A DNA stretch of 64,000 bases from an uncultured Ellagibacter sp. (GTDB taxonomy: Bacteria; Actinomycetota; Coriobacteriia; Coriobacteriales; Eggerthellaceae). The DNA is taken from NCBI RefSeq assembly GCF_934643285.1, contig NZ_CAKUBT010000002.1:186001-250000 (forward strand). Direction: 5' to 3'. A program made the position numbers and the translations under genes. Shown here in pieces: positions 44,054 through 51,974 of the stretch. Every line of letters begins with the position of its first letter. Positions within the stretch are counted from its first letter, which is position 1. Below the pieces are notes generated by a model that made no database searches, had not been told where the DNA came from, and was given only the letters and a program-made list of their open reading frames with translations.

Positions 44054-44971
44054 ATGGCTCAATTGCCAAAGCATCGCGTCGAGCTTATCGGCAAGGGCGT
44101 CACGGGTGCGTGCATCGCGCTCGTGGCGCTTCTTGTTGTTACGCTCGTTGCAATGGTCGCGCAGCGCGGTATCGCGACATTTGCCGTTGACGGCATCGAC
44201 CTGGGTGCATTCCTCACCGGCACCACATGGAATCCCCATCAGGACGATGCGAACGGCATGCCGACGGTAGGTGCGCTGCCGATGATTTCCGGTTCGTTCG
44301 CAGTCACGCTGCTCTCGACGCTGTTCGCCCTGCCGATCGCCATCGGCTCGGCGATCTTCGTCGTGGAAATCGCCCCCGGGTTCGGGCGCCGCGTGTTCCA
44401 ACCGCTCATCGAGCTTCTGGTGGGAATCCCGTCGGTTGTCTACGGCCTTATCGGCCTCACTGTCGTGGTGGCGTGGACTCGTGACATGGCGGCTGCGGCT
44501 GGTCAAACCATCACCGGTTTCGGCATCTTCTCGAGCGCTATCGTGCTCGCCGTGATGATCCTCCCCACGATCACGAGCCTCTCGATCGACGCGCTCGCCG
44601 CAGTGCCCGGGCAATATCGCGAAGGTTCCTACGCGCTTGGTTGCACGCGCTGGCAGACGGTGTGGAACGTGGTTCTGCGCTCGGCGGCCCCGTCGCTTAT
44701 GACGGCGGTCATCTTGGGGATGACGCGCGCGTTCGGCGAGGCGCTTGCCGTGCAGATGGTCATCGGCAACGCTATCCAGATGCCGACGAGCCTGTTCACG
44801 CCCGCGTCGACGCTCACGTCCGTGCTCACCATGGGCATGGGCAACGAGGCGATGGGCACCGTGTACAACGACGTGCTCTGGTCGCTTGCGCTGCTGCTTT
44901 TGCTCATGTCGCTCGTGTTCATCCTGATTATCCACCTGATCGGGCACAAGGGAGGGACCAAGCGTGGCTAA
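44054..44971 (+). CDS. pstC: phosphate ABC transporter permease PstC
   Basis: 305 residues, six membrane helices. The EAA loop is QYREGSYALGCTRWQTVWNVVLR, and LEAPGFGR-like periplasmic features and GMTRAFGEALAVQMVIGN are typical of PstC. It forms the inner-membrane channel with PstA. It starts 21 bases after pstS and overlaps pstA by 8 bases. AAAGGAGA is its ribosome site. Confidence 0.95.
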   Translation: MAQLPKHRVELIGKGVTGACIALVALLVVTLVAMVAQRGIATFAVDGIDLGAFLTGTTWNPHQDDANGMPTVGALPMISGSFAVTLLSTLFALPIAIGSAIFVVEIAPGFGRRVFQPLIELLVGIPSVVYGLIGLTVVVAWTRDMAAAAGQTITGFGIFSSAIVLAVMILPTITSLSIDALAAVPGQYREGSYALGCTRWQTVWNVVLRSAAPSLMTAVILGMTRAFGEALAVQMVIGNAIQMPTSLFTPASTLTSVLTMGMGNEAMGTVYNDVLWSLALLLLLMSLVFILIIHLIGHKGGTKRG

Positions 44972-45881
44972 GTTCGACATGGCGGCGCACGTTCGCCGCA
45001 TCAACTCGCAGGACAAGATCGCCACGGGAATCCTCACCGCCATCGTGGGCCTCGTGCTGCTCATATTGGCCGCTATCGTGATCTACATCCTGGTCGCGGG
45101 CGCGGGCAAGCTCTTCGACGTGAGCTTCCTCACCTCCAAGCCGCAGCAGTTCAAGGCAGGCGGCGGCATCGGCCCGGAGCTGTTCAACTCGTTCTACCTG
45201 CTGTTCCTGACGCTCGTCATCAGCGTGCCCCTCTCGCTTGGCGCGGCGATCTACCTATCGCAGTATGCGCCCGAGAACTGGGTGACCAGCGTGGCGAAGA
45301 CGATCATCGAGACGCTCTCATCGCTGCCGTCGATTGTCGTCGGCCTGTTCGGCTTCCTGTTCTTCGTGCTGACCATGGGCTGGGGATTCTCGGTCATCGC
45401 GGGCGCGGTGGCGCTCACGATGTTCAACATCCCGATTCTCGTCCGCACCTGCCAGCAGGCGCTCGAAGACGTGCCGCGCTCGCAGCGCGACGCGGGTCTC
45501 GCCATGGGGCTCACCCGTTGGGAGACGACGATCCATGTGCTGCTGCCCGCCGCGATGCCCGCCATCGTCACCGGCATCGTGCTTTCCGCCGGCCGCGTGT
45601 TCGGCGAGGCTGCAGCGCTCATCTTCACCGCAGGTCAAAGCGCGCCAGTGCTCGACTTCACGTGCTTTGACCTTTCGAGCCCGTCGTGCCCGTGGAACAT
45701 CTTCCGTCCCGCCGAGACGCTCGCGGTCCACATCTGGAAGATCAACTCCGAAGGCGTCGTGCCCGACCTCGAGGCCATCTCGAACGGCACTGCGGCCGTG
45801 CTCATGGTGTGCATCCTGGCCTTCAACCTGATCGCCCGCTTCGTGGGCAAGCTTCTGGAAAGGAGGCTGACAAGCGAATGA
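44964..45881 (+). CDS. pstA: phosphate ABC transporter permease PstA
   Basis: 305 residues, six membrane helices. The EAA-type loop is VPRSQRDAGLAMGLTRWETTIHVLLPAAMP, with the PstA segment GIVLSAGRVFGEAAALIFTAG. A large extracytoplasmic insert near FDLSSPSCPWNIFRPAETLAVHIW is normal for the family. It overlaps pstC (8 bases) and pstB (4 bases). Confidence 0.95.
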   Translation: MAKFDMAAHVRRINSQDKIATGILTAIVGLVLLILAAIVIYILVAGAGKLFDVSFLTSKPQQFKAGGGIGPELFNSFYLLFLTLVISVPLSLGAAIYLSQYAPENWVTSVAKTIIETLSSLPSIVVGLFGFLFFVLTMGWGFSVIAGAVALTMFNIPILVRTCQQALEDVPRSQRDAGLAMGLTRWETTIHVLLPAAMPAIVTGIVLSAGRVFGEAAALIFTAGQSAPVLDFTCFDLSSPSCPWNIFRPAETLAVHIWKINSEGVVPDLEAISNGTAAVLMVCILAFNLIARFVGKLLERRLTSE

Positions 45882-46726
45882 CGACGCAAGGGAAATCCCT
45901 CGCCGAAACGGAAAATCGCGTGCCGGACGTTGCGACGGAAGCGGAGGCCCCCGCACGGGAAGGCGCCGAGCCGCTTTTGCGCACGCGCGACGTCACGGTG
46001 ACCTACGATACGTTCGAGGCGCTGCACAAGACCTCTCTCGATTTCGAGAGGGGACGGGTCACGGCACTTATCGGCCCCTCGGGCTGCGGCAAGTCTACCT
46101 TCCTGCGCTGCTTAAACCTCATGAACCGCGAGATTCCCAAGTGCAAGGTCGCAGGCCAGATCGACTATCACGGCCGCGACATCAACACGCGTTCGGAAAA
46201 TCTCTTCGAGCTGCGCAAATCAATCGGCATGGTGTTCCAGCAGCCGACGCCGTTCCGCAAGTCGATTCGCGACAACATCCTGTTCGCGCCGAAGCGCCAC
46301 GGTCTTGTGAAGGGTAAAGACGAGTGCGATGCGCTTGTGGAAGAGGCCCTGCGCGCGGGTGCGCTGTGGGACGAGGTGAAAGACAAGCTCGACCAGAGCG
46401 CCCATGCCCTCTCTGGCGGCCAGCAGCAGCGCCTGTGCATCGCGCGCACGCTCGCCATGCATCCTGACGTGGTGCTTTTCGACGAGCCGTGCTCGGCGCT
46501 CGACCCGATTTCGACGTTCTCGGTCGAGGAGACCATCCGCGACATCGCGCAGACCGGCATTTGCGCCATCATCGTCACGCATAACATGGAGCAGGCAACG
46601 CGCGTCTCCGACCGCACCGCGTTCTTCTACGTGGGCGACATGGTCGAGACGGGCCCGACCAAGCAGATCTTCTCGGCGCCGAAAGACCAGCGTTTGCAGG
46701 ACTATCTCACCGGAAGGTTTGGCTAA
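45878..46726 (+). CDS. pstB: phosphate ABC transporter ATP-binding protein (first of two PstB)
   Basis: 282 residues from ATG 45878, with AAAGGAGG upstream and a 4-base overlap with pstA. Walker A GPSGCGKST, signature LSGGQQQRLCIARTLAM, Walker B VVLFDEPCSALDPIS, switch His VTHNMEQA. It has an acidic 35-residue N-terminal tail absent from typical PstB. DEPCSALD replaces the usual DEPTSALD. A second PstB gene follows directly. Confidence 0.94.
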   Translation: MTTQGKSLAETENRVPDVATEAEAPAREGAEPLLRTRDVTVTYDTFEALHKTSLDFERGRVTALIGPSGCGKSTFLRCLNLMNREIPKCKVAGQIDYHGRDINTRSENLFELRKSIGMVFQQPTPFRKSIRDNILFAPKRHGLVKGKDECDALVEEALRAGALWDEVKDKLDQSAHALSGGQQQRLCIARTLAMHPDVVLFDEPCSALDPISTFSVEETIRDIAQTGICAIIVTHNMEQATRVSDRTAFFYVGDMVETGPTKQIFSAPKDQRLQDYLTGRFG

Positions 46727-47556
46727 TGAGCATGGTGGAACGAAAGAATACGGAAAAGAGCAGGTCGTTGTCGGATTCTCAGGCGAGCATGCTCTCGGTC
46801 GCCGAGGGCGAGTCGGTCATCTCGATTCGCAACTTCAACCTGTGGTACGGCGATTTCCAGGCGCTGAAGAACATCTCGCTCGAGATTCCGAAGAATAAGG
46901 CGACCGCGTTCATCGGCCCCTCCGGCTGCGGCAAGTCGACGCTTCTGCGCACGTTCAACCGCATGTGCGACTTTGTGCCGACGGTTCGCACCGAGGGAAC
47001 CATCGAGGTTGCGGGCCGCGACATTTTCACGACCGAGCCTAACGAGCTTCGCGTCATGGTGGGCATGGTGTTCCAGCACCCGAACCCCTTCCCGATGAGC
47101 ATTCGCGACAACATATTGTACGGGCCTCGCCGCATGCGCAAGATCTCGAAGGCGGAAGGCGACGAGATCGTGGAGCGATGCCTGCGCGATGCGGGCCTTT
47201 GGGACGAGGCGAAGGACAAGCTCGACCAGAATGGCCTGGGCATCTCCGGCGGCCAGCAGCAGCGCCTGTGCATCGCGCGCGCCCTTGCCGTGGAGCCGCA
47301 GGTCCTGCTCATGGACGAGCCGACGAGCGCCCTCGACCCGATCTCGACATCGCTTATCGAGGAGCTCATGGTCGAGTTGGCACGCGAGCGCACCGTCGTC
47401 GTCGTGACGCACAACATGCAGCAGGCGACGCGCGTTGCGGACAAGACCGCGTTCTTCTATCTGGGCGAGCTCATTGAGGAAGGCCCGACCAAGCAGCTAT
47501 TCTCGCAACCGCGCGAGGAGCGCACGAAAGACTACCTGACAGGAAGGTTCAGCTAA
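46726..47556 (+). CDS. pstB: phosphate ABC transporter ATP-binding protein (second PstB)
   Basis: 276 residues, overlapping its paralogue by one base (TAATG). Walker A GPSGCGKST, signature ISGGQQQRLCIARALAV, Walker B VLLMDEPTSALDPIS and VTHNMQQA are intact. It is closer to the PstB consensus than the preceding copy. The two may form a heterodimer or replace one another under different conditions. Confidence 0.94.
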   Translation: MSMVERKNTEKSRSLSDSQASMLSVAEGESVISIRNFNLWYGDFQALKNISLEIPKNKATAFIGPSGCGKSTLLRTFNRMCDFVPTVRTEGTIEVAGRDIFTTEPNELRVMVGMVFQHPNPFPMSIRDNILYGPRRMRKISKAEGDEIVERCLRDAGLWDEAKDKLDQNGLGISGGQQQRLCIARALAVEPQVLLMDEPTSALDPISTSLIEELMVELARERTVVVVTHNMQQATRVADKTAFFYLGELIEEGPTKQLFSQPREERTKDYLTGRFS

Positions 47557-48236
47557 TGTTGGTTCCCCGTTCGAAATATTTGAAGCAGCTTGACGATTTG
47601 TCTGCCGCTATGGAGGATCTGGGCCAGAAGACGATTGCCGACGTGACGGCGGCTGGCCTTGCGCTTGCGAAGGGCGACGCTGAAGCCGCCGAGGAAGTTA
47701 TCTCGGGCGAGATGCGCATGCGCCGCCTTCGTGCGACGATCGAGGACACGTGCCTCGACATCATGCTTATGCAACAGCCCCTCGTCGCTGACGACCTGCG
47801 CTACGTTTCCGGGTCGTTTCGCCTGGTGAGCGACTTGGCGCATATCGATTCGAAGTCGCGCGACGTGGCATATCTGGCAACTCAGATTCCCCATGAGGTC
47901 GCCTCCGCGATCGAGGCCGAGATCGCCGCGGCGTCCGGCAAGGTCGCCTACATGGTGAAGACGGCGCTCGATAGCTTCGCTGACGCCGACCGCGACCGCG
48001 CCGAAGAAGTGTTCGCTTCCGACGACGAGGTCGATGCGCTTTACGCGCGGGCCGAGCAGGTGGTGGTCGACTTCATCCGCAAGGGGGATGCCGACGCGAC
48101 GCATTTGCCCGAGCTTTTGATGGCCGCGAAGTACTTCGAGCGCATGGGCGACGATGCCGAGCGCATCGCGAAGTGGACGATCTTCCGCATCACTGGTACG
48201 CATGACTTGAAGGTTGGGGAGACCCCGGCCGAATAG
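47556..48236 (+). CDS. phoU: phosphate-specific transport system regulator PhoU
   Basis: 226 residues, all helical, two PhoU repeats each with an acidic metal-binding segment (DLAHIDSKSRDVAYLA and KYFERMGDDAERIAKW). It couples the Pst transporter to the phosphate two-component system as a negative regulator. It overlaps the second pstB by one base and closes the operon. Confidence 0.94.
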   Translation: MLVPRSKYLKQLDDLSAAMEDLGQKTIADVTAAGLALAKGDAEAAEEVISGEMRMRRLRATIEDTCLDIMLMQQPLVADDLRYVSGSFRLVSDLAHIDSKSRDVAYLATQIPHEVASAIEAEIAAASGKVAYMVKTALDSFADADRDRAEEVFASDDEVDALYARAEQVVVDFIRKGDADATHLPELLMAAKYFERMGDDAERIAKWTIFRITGTHDLKVGETPAE

Positions 48237-48301
48237 CTTCCCGCCTCGCATCGCCGTGAGCCCGCACGGGCACCGCGCAGCCGCGTGGGCTCGACCGGGG
48301 C

Positions 48302-48368
48302 CCGCCGCCCGACCCCCGTTCCTCCCGACGCTCAGTCTCCCGCCGCCCGACCCCCCCGTTCCTCCCGA
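48302..48368. repeat. two direct repeats between phoU and the response regulator
   Basis: CCGCCGCCCGACCCCC followed by GTTCCTCCCGA occurs at 48302-48328 and again near 48340-48368, the second with two extra C bases. The unit is about 28 bp and the period 38. Function unknown; it may be slippage-prone spacer DNA. Confidence 0.55.
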
Positions 48369-48457
48369 TGGGCGGGCGAACCGACTCTCGCCTGAACCCT
48401 TCCCTCTGTGCGATAATCGACTGGATAAGGGTTTTCGGCGAGGGAAGGCGGCAAGCT

Positions 48458-49147
48458 ATGGTGTACTGCGTGGAAGACGACGCGAGCGTCCGCGAGCTGG
48501 CACTTTACGCCCTCACGCAGGCGGGGATTGAGGCCGAGGGCATGGCGAACGACGTGGAGTTCCGTGCGGCCTGCGCGCGCCGCCTTCCCGATGTGGTCAT
48601 GCTCGACATCATGTTGCCCGGCGCCGACGGGCTGGAAATCCTCCATCGCATCCGCAATACCCCGGGCCTTTCGCGCGTGCCCGTGATCATGGTGACCGCG
48701 AAAAGCACCGAGCTCGACATTGTGACCGCCCTCGACGGCGGCGCCGACGAGTACCTCACCAAGCCTTACGGCATGATGGAGATGGTTTCCCGCGTGCGTG
48801 CCTTGCTGCGCCGCGCCCCCGATTGGTGCAACGAGAGCCCCCAGGGGTCGGGCGACGAGATAACGATCGGGCCGCTTTCCATCTCCGAGATGCGCCACGA
48901 GGCGTTTTGCGGCGGCGAGCCGCTTTCGCTTACGGCGCGCGAGTTCGACCTGCTCCTTCATTTCATGGAAAACCCCGGCGTCGCCCTTTCCCGCGATGCA
49001 CTGCTGCAGCACGTGTGGGGATGGGACTTCGCGGGCGGCAGCCGAACGGTCGACATGCATGTCCTCACGTTGCGCCAGAAACTCGGTGAGCATGCTTCCC
49101 TCATCGAGACGGTGCGCGGGGTGGGGTATCGCCTCGTCTCACAATAG
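48458..49147 (+). CDS. PhoB/OmpR-family response regulator without adjacent kinase
   Basis: 229 residues from ATG 48458 (GAGGGAAGG upstream). The receiver domain has acidic EDD at 6-8, phospho-acceptor Asp50 (VVMLDIMLPG), Thr (MVTAKS) and Lys (LTKPYG). The C-terminal winged helix is of OmpR/PhoB type (LTAREFDLLLHFMENPGVALSRDALLQHVWG...GSRTVDMHVLTLRQKL). Placement after pst-phoU and the PHO-box-like repeat ahead of pstS argue that it is the phosphate regulator. A histidine kinase would be expected downstream, but the next gene is a glycosyltransferase. Confidence 0.85.
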   Translation: MVYCVEDDASVRELALYALTQAGIEAEGMANDVEFRAACARRLPDVVMLDIMLPGADGLEILHRIRNTPGLSRVPVIMVTAKSTELDIVTALDGGADEYLTKPYGMMEMVSRVRALLRRAPDWCNESPQGSGDEITIGPLSISEMRHEAFCGGEPLSLTAREFDLLLHFMENPGVALSRDALLQHVWGWDFAGGSRTVDMHVLTLRQKLGEHASLIETVRGVGYRLVSQ

Positions 49148-49255
49148 CGGGTTCCCGGGCGCTCGCCGTGAGAAATCGGCCCTGCACGAGCGAGCCATTC
49201 CCCAGCTGCACCAGGTTCACCGTTCTTCGCATTCGATGGAAGGTCTCGCGCGCTT

Positions 49256-49284
49256 TCGCCACGGGAAGCGCGCAGCGATATAAT
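49256..49284 (+). promoter_or_regulatory. promoter candidate for the glycosyltransferase gene
   Basis: -35-like TCGCCA (49256-49261), 17-base spacer, perfect TATAAT (49279-49284). The leader of about 135 nt has no clear riboswitch or terminator. Confidence 0.55.
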
Positions 49285-49425
49285 AATTCGGTTCATGAGG
49301 TTCGCTTGTGGGCGGCGTGTGGCGGGCCTTTCCCTCGCGGGATGGCAAAATCTGCCGCGGCGTTCGCTAAGCGCTTCTGTGAACAGGCCAAACGGGGCCG
49401 ACTCATCGAACTATAAAGGAAGCAT

Positions 49426-50805
49426 ATGAACCCGGTTGTTGTCATTCCCACCTTTGCCTCAACGCGCTCGCAACGCGAGGGCGGCTCCATCATCACCACG
49501 TACGACCATCCGACACCCTTGTCGCAGGAAGGCGAGCTGCCGCGCTGCCTCGAATCGCTCACTAAGGTCGAGGGCATCGGGCAGATCATCGTGATCGTCG
49601 CGGCGGAGCCCTCCATCGCGCACAAGGCCGCGCAGAAGACTCAGGCCATCGCCGCGCGCTTTCCCGAACTGCATATCGCAGTCATCGGCGCCGCGGAGGC
49701 GGGCTTGGTGCAGCAGCGCATGGAACAGCTCGGCCTGGGGAAACTCACGCGTGAAGTGGGCTTGTCGGGTTACGGCGCCGTTCGTAACCTCGGTCTTGTC
49801 GTGGCGTGCGCGCTCGGGTTCGACGCGGTGGTGTTTCTCGATGACGACGAGGTGGTGACTGACGCCGATTTCCTGCGTCGCGCGATGTACGGCCTGGGAA
49901 AGCTCACGCGCAAGGGCATTCCCATTCTCGCGAAGACGGGTTTCTACTACAATTCGGAAGGCTCCTATCTGTCAAAGAGCCAGAACAAGTGGTACAACCG
50001 CTTCTGGCAGCAGGGAAGCGCGTTCAACAAATGGATCGAACGGGCTATGCATGCGCCACGCCTTTCGCGTTCGAACCACGTGTGCGGCGGGTGCCTCGCG
50101 CTTCACAAGGAGGCGTTCAAGCGCCTATCGTTCGACCCGTGGATCCCGCGCGGCGAGGATCTGGACTACATGCTTGACCTGCGTATGTACGGTTCCGATA
50201 TCTGGTTTGACAACAAATGGAGCCTGCGTCACCTTCCGCCCGAATCGGCGAGCGAGGGCACGCGTTTCCGCCAGGATATCTATCGCTGGCTCTACGAATA
50301 TCGCAAGATGGAGTACAGCCGCACCCAGATCGACCTCATGCAGGTGAAGCCTTCGTCCCTCGAGCCGTATCCGGGGCCGTTTTTGGAGCCGAGCATCGTG
50401 CGGCGGATTCGCATCACGGCGTTTCTGCGCAGCCTCGCCCGCCCCGACAAGAAGGCGTATCGCAAGGCGGCGAAGGCGGCGCGCACCGAGGCGGCGCAAT
50501 ATGCCCAGCGAAACTGCACGAAGTACTTCGAGTTCCAGTTCGTGTGGTCGGAGCTTATGTCTCGCATCGAGGGCGATCAGATCTTGAGCACCGCCCTGGT
50601 CCGCAGCGCCGTGTCCCGCGCAGAGGCTGTGGCCAGCGCAAATGCGAACGGTCGGGTTGTCGAGCGCGCTCCTCGCGTTGAAGGGGCGGGGAATGTGGGG
50701 GCGCCTGCAGCTTCCCAAGCGGGCGTTCCCGAGCAGCTAGCAGCCCAATATTCCAATATCGACCCGGGCATGACGAGCGAGATTCGCCTGAACCTCGCCG
50801 ATTAA
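49426..50805 (+). CDS. family-2-like glycosyltransferase
   Basis: 459 residues, soluble. A GT-A nucleotide-sugar domain begins VVVIPTFAS, with a divalent-cation motif in VVFLDDDEVV near residue 140 and an acceptor-side acidic motif PRGEDLDYMLDLR near 245. A helical C-terminal half ends in a low-complexity Ala/Val/Asn stretch. Many Trp/Tyr around 180-200 (KWYNRFWQQGS) may bind sugar. No cell-wall cluster surrounds it, so the acceptor is unknown. GAAAGGAAGC-like ribosome site. Confidence 0.75.
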   Translation: MNPVVVIPTFASTRSQREGGSIITTYDHPTPLSQEGELPRCLESLTKVEGIGQIIVIVAAEPSIAHKAAQKTQAIAARFPELHIAVIGAAEAGLVQQRMEQLGLGKLTREVGLSGYGAVRNLGLVVACALGFDAVVFLDDDEVVTDADFLRRAMYGLGKLTRKGIPILAKTGFYYNSEGSYLSKSQNKWYNRFWQQGSAFNKWIERAMHAPRLSRSNHVCGGCLALHKEAFKRLSFDPWIPRGEDLDYMLDLRMYGSDIWFDNKWSLRHLPPESASEGTRFRQDIYRWLYEYRKMEYSRTQIDLMQVKPSSLEPYPGPFLEPSIVRRIRITAFLRSLARPDKKAYRKAAKAARTEAAQYAQRNCTKYFEFQFVWSELMSRIEGDQILSTALVRSAVSRAEAVASANANGRVVERAPRVEGAGNVGAPAASQAGVPEQLAAQYSNIDPGMTSEIRLNLAD

Positions 50806-50941
50806 AGGCGAATGCGCGCGGTTGACCTTTCGTGGCGAATCGGCGCGCGTTTCGGCGATACACTGCATGCGAGGGAAACGTCCCGTTGAGGGCGTTCTCG
50901 GTGCGTGCCCTGTCAGGGCGAATCTGCAGTAGAAAGACACG

Positions 50942-51937
50942 ATGGTGGAAATACTCGTTCATTTTGTTGTTCCCGCTCTGGTCGGCGTGCTGATTGGCGT
51001 CGCCTCGGGGCTTCTCGGTATCGGCGGCGGCACGGTCATGGTGCCGATTTTCCGCCTCGCATTCGGAATGAGTGCCACTATGAGCACGGCGACCTCGCTG
51101 TTCGCCATCATCCCGACGTCCATTTCGGGCGCGATTTCGCACGTGAAGGGCAAGACCTGCATTCTCGCGCTCGGCATCGCCGCTGGTCTCGGGGGAGCGT
51201 GCCTGTCGCCTGTGGGGGTGTGGCTCGCGCAGCTTTCCCCCGACTGGCTTGTGATGCTCGCCGCGGCGCTCATCATCGGCTATTCGGCCATCAACATGTT
51301 CAAAAAGGCTTTCAAGGTTCCGCGGGCTTGCCAGCCCGCGGAAGGGGCCGACGCTGCGGCTTCCCCCAGTACCCAATCTTCGGGCGCTCCCGAAGGCTCG
51401 CGTACCGAAGTACGCGTCGCCTCCGCGACCGCCCGAATCTCGGGCACCGGGGAAACCCTCGCTGATTCTTCGGCGACCGGTGGCTCTTCGAGTGAGGCGC
51501 CCTCGCTGGCTTCCTCGGGCGGACAGGCGGCTTCGGCTTCCTCTGACGATTCGCCCCTTTCCCGAAAGCAGCTCTTGCAGGGCGCCGCAATCGGCCTGGT
51601 CGCAGGCCTTGCCTCGGGTTATGTCGGCGTTGGCGGCGGGTTCATCATGGTGCCGCTCATGCTCTCGATCATCGGCATCCCCATGCGCAAGGCGTCGGGC
51701 ACCTCGCTTATCGCGGTCATGATCTTGGCCATTCCCGGCGTAATCGAGCAGGGAATCATCGGCAACATCAACTACCTCGCCGGAATCGCCGTCGTCATCG
51801 GCACTATTCCCGGCGCTGTTATCGGCGCGAAGCTCGTGACGAAGGTTCCCGAGCGTACGCTTCGGCTGCTGTTCGGGTGTTTTCTTATTGTGGCGGCGGC
51901 CATGCTTGTGCTGAACGAGGTCGGCGTCCTCGGGTAA
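50942..51937 (+). CDS. TauE/SafE-family membrane permease with repeat-derived linker
   Basis: 331 residues. Two homologous membrane halves start GVLIGVASGLLGIGGGTVMVPIF (about residue 14) and GLVAGLASGYVGVGGGFIMVPLM (about 220), the family hallmark. These proteins move sulfite, sulfonates, sulfolactate or similar anions. Between the halves lies a roughly 85-residue linker rich in Ser, Ala and Gly, much longer than normal. Its DNA (51318-51465) is a copy of the palindromic repeat found between purA and purD, so the linker seems to come from an in-frame insertion. A TACACT box lies upstream. Confidence 0.87.
   Translation: MVEILVHFVVPALVGVLIGVASGLLGIGGGTVMVPIFRLAFGMSATMSTATSLFAIIPTSISGAISHVKGKTCILALGIAAGLGGACLSPVGVWLAQLSPDWLVMLAAALIIGYSAINMFKKAFKVPRACQPAEGADAAASPSTQSSGAPEGSRTEVRVASATARISGTGETLADSSATGGSSSEAPSLASSGGQAASASSDDSPLSRKQLLQGAAIGLVAGLASGYVGVGGGFIMVPLMLSIIGIPMRKASGTSLIAVMILAIPGVIEQGIIGNINYLAGIAVVIGTIPGAVIGAKLVTKVPERTLRLLFGCFLIVAAAMLVLNEVGVLG
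51318..51465. repeat. palindromic dispersed repeat, copy inside the TauE gene
   Basis: Palindrome TTCCGCGGGC-N6-GCCCGCGGAA (51318-51343), GACGCTGCG (51350-51358), GCGTAC-CGAA-GTACGC then GTCG (51400-51419), and CTCGCTGA (51458-51465) reproduce order and spacing of 3851-4000. Additional hairpins CTTCGGG-CGCT-CCCGAAG (51378-51395) and GCCCGA-ATCT-CGGGC lie within. The reading frame stays open across it. Confidence 0.6.
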
Positions 51938-51974
51938 TCGTCTATACTTAACGCAAACTGACGATGGGGGCGAG

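Noticed and set aside
42944..45064. 706-codon open frame on the minus strand opposite pstS-pstC
   Set aside because: It is antisense to well-identified pst genes, with a His/Arg/Asp-rich composition typical of GC-biased antisense frames. No family motif or ribosome site.
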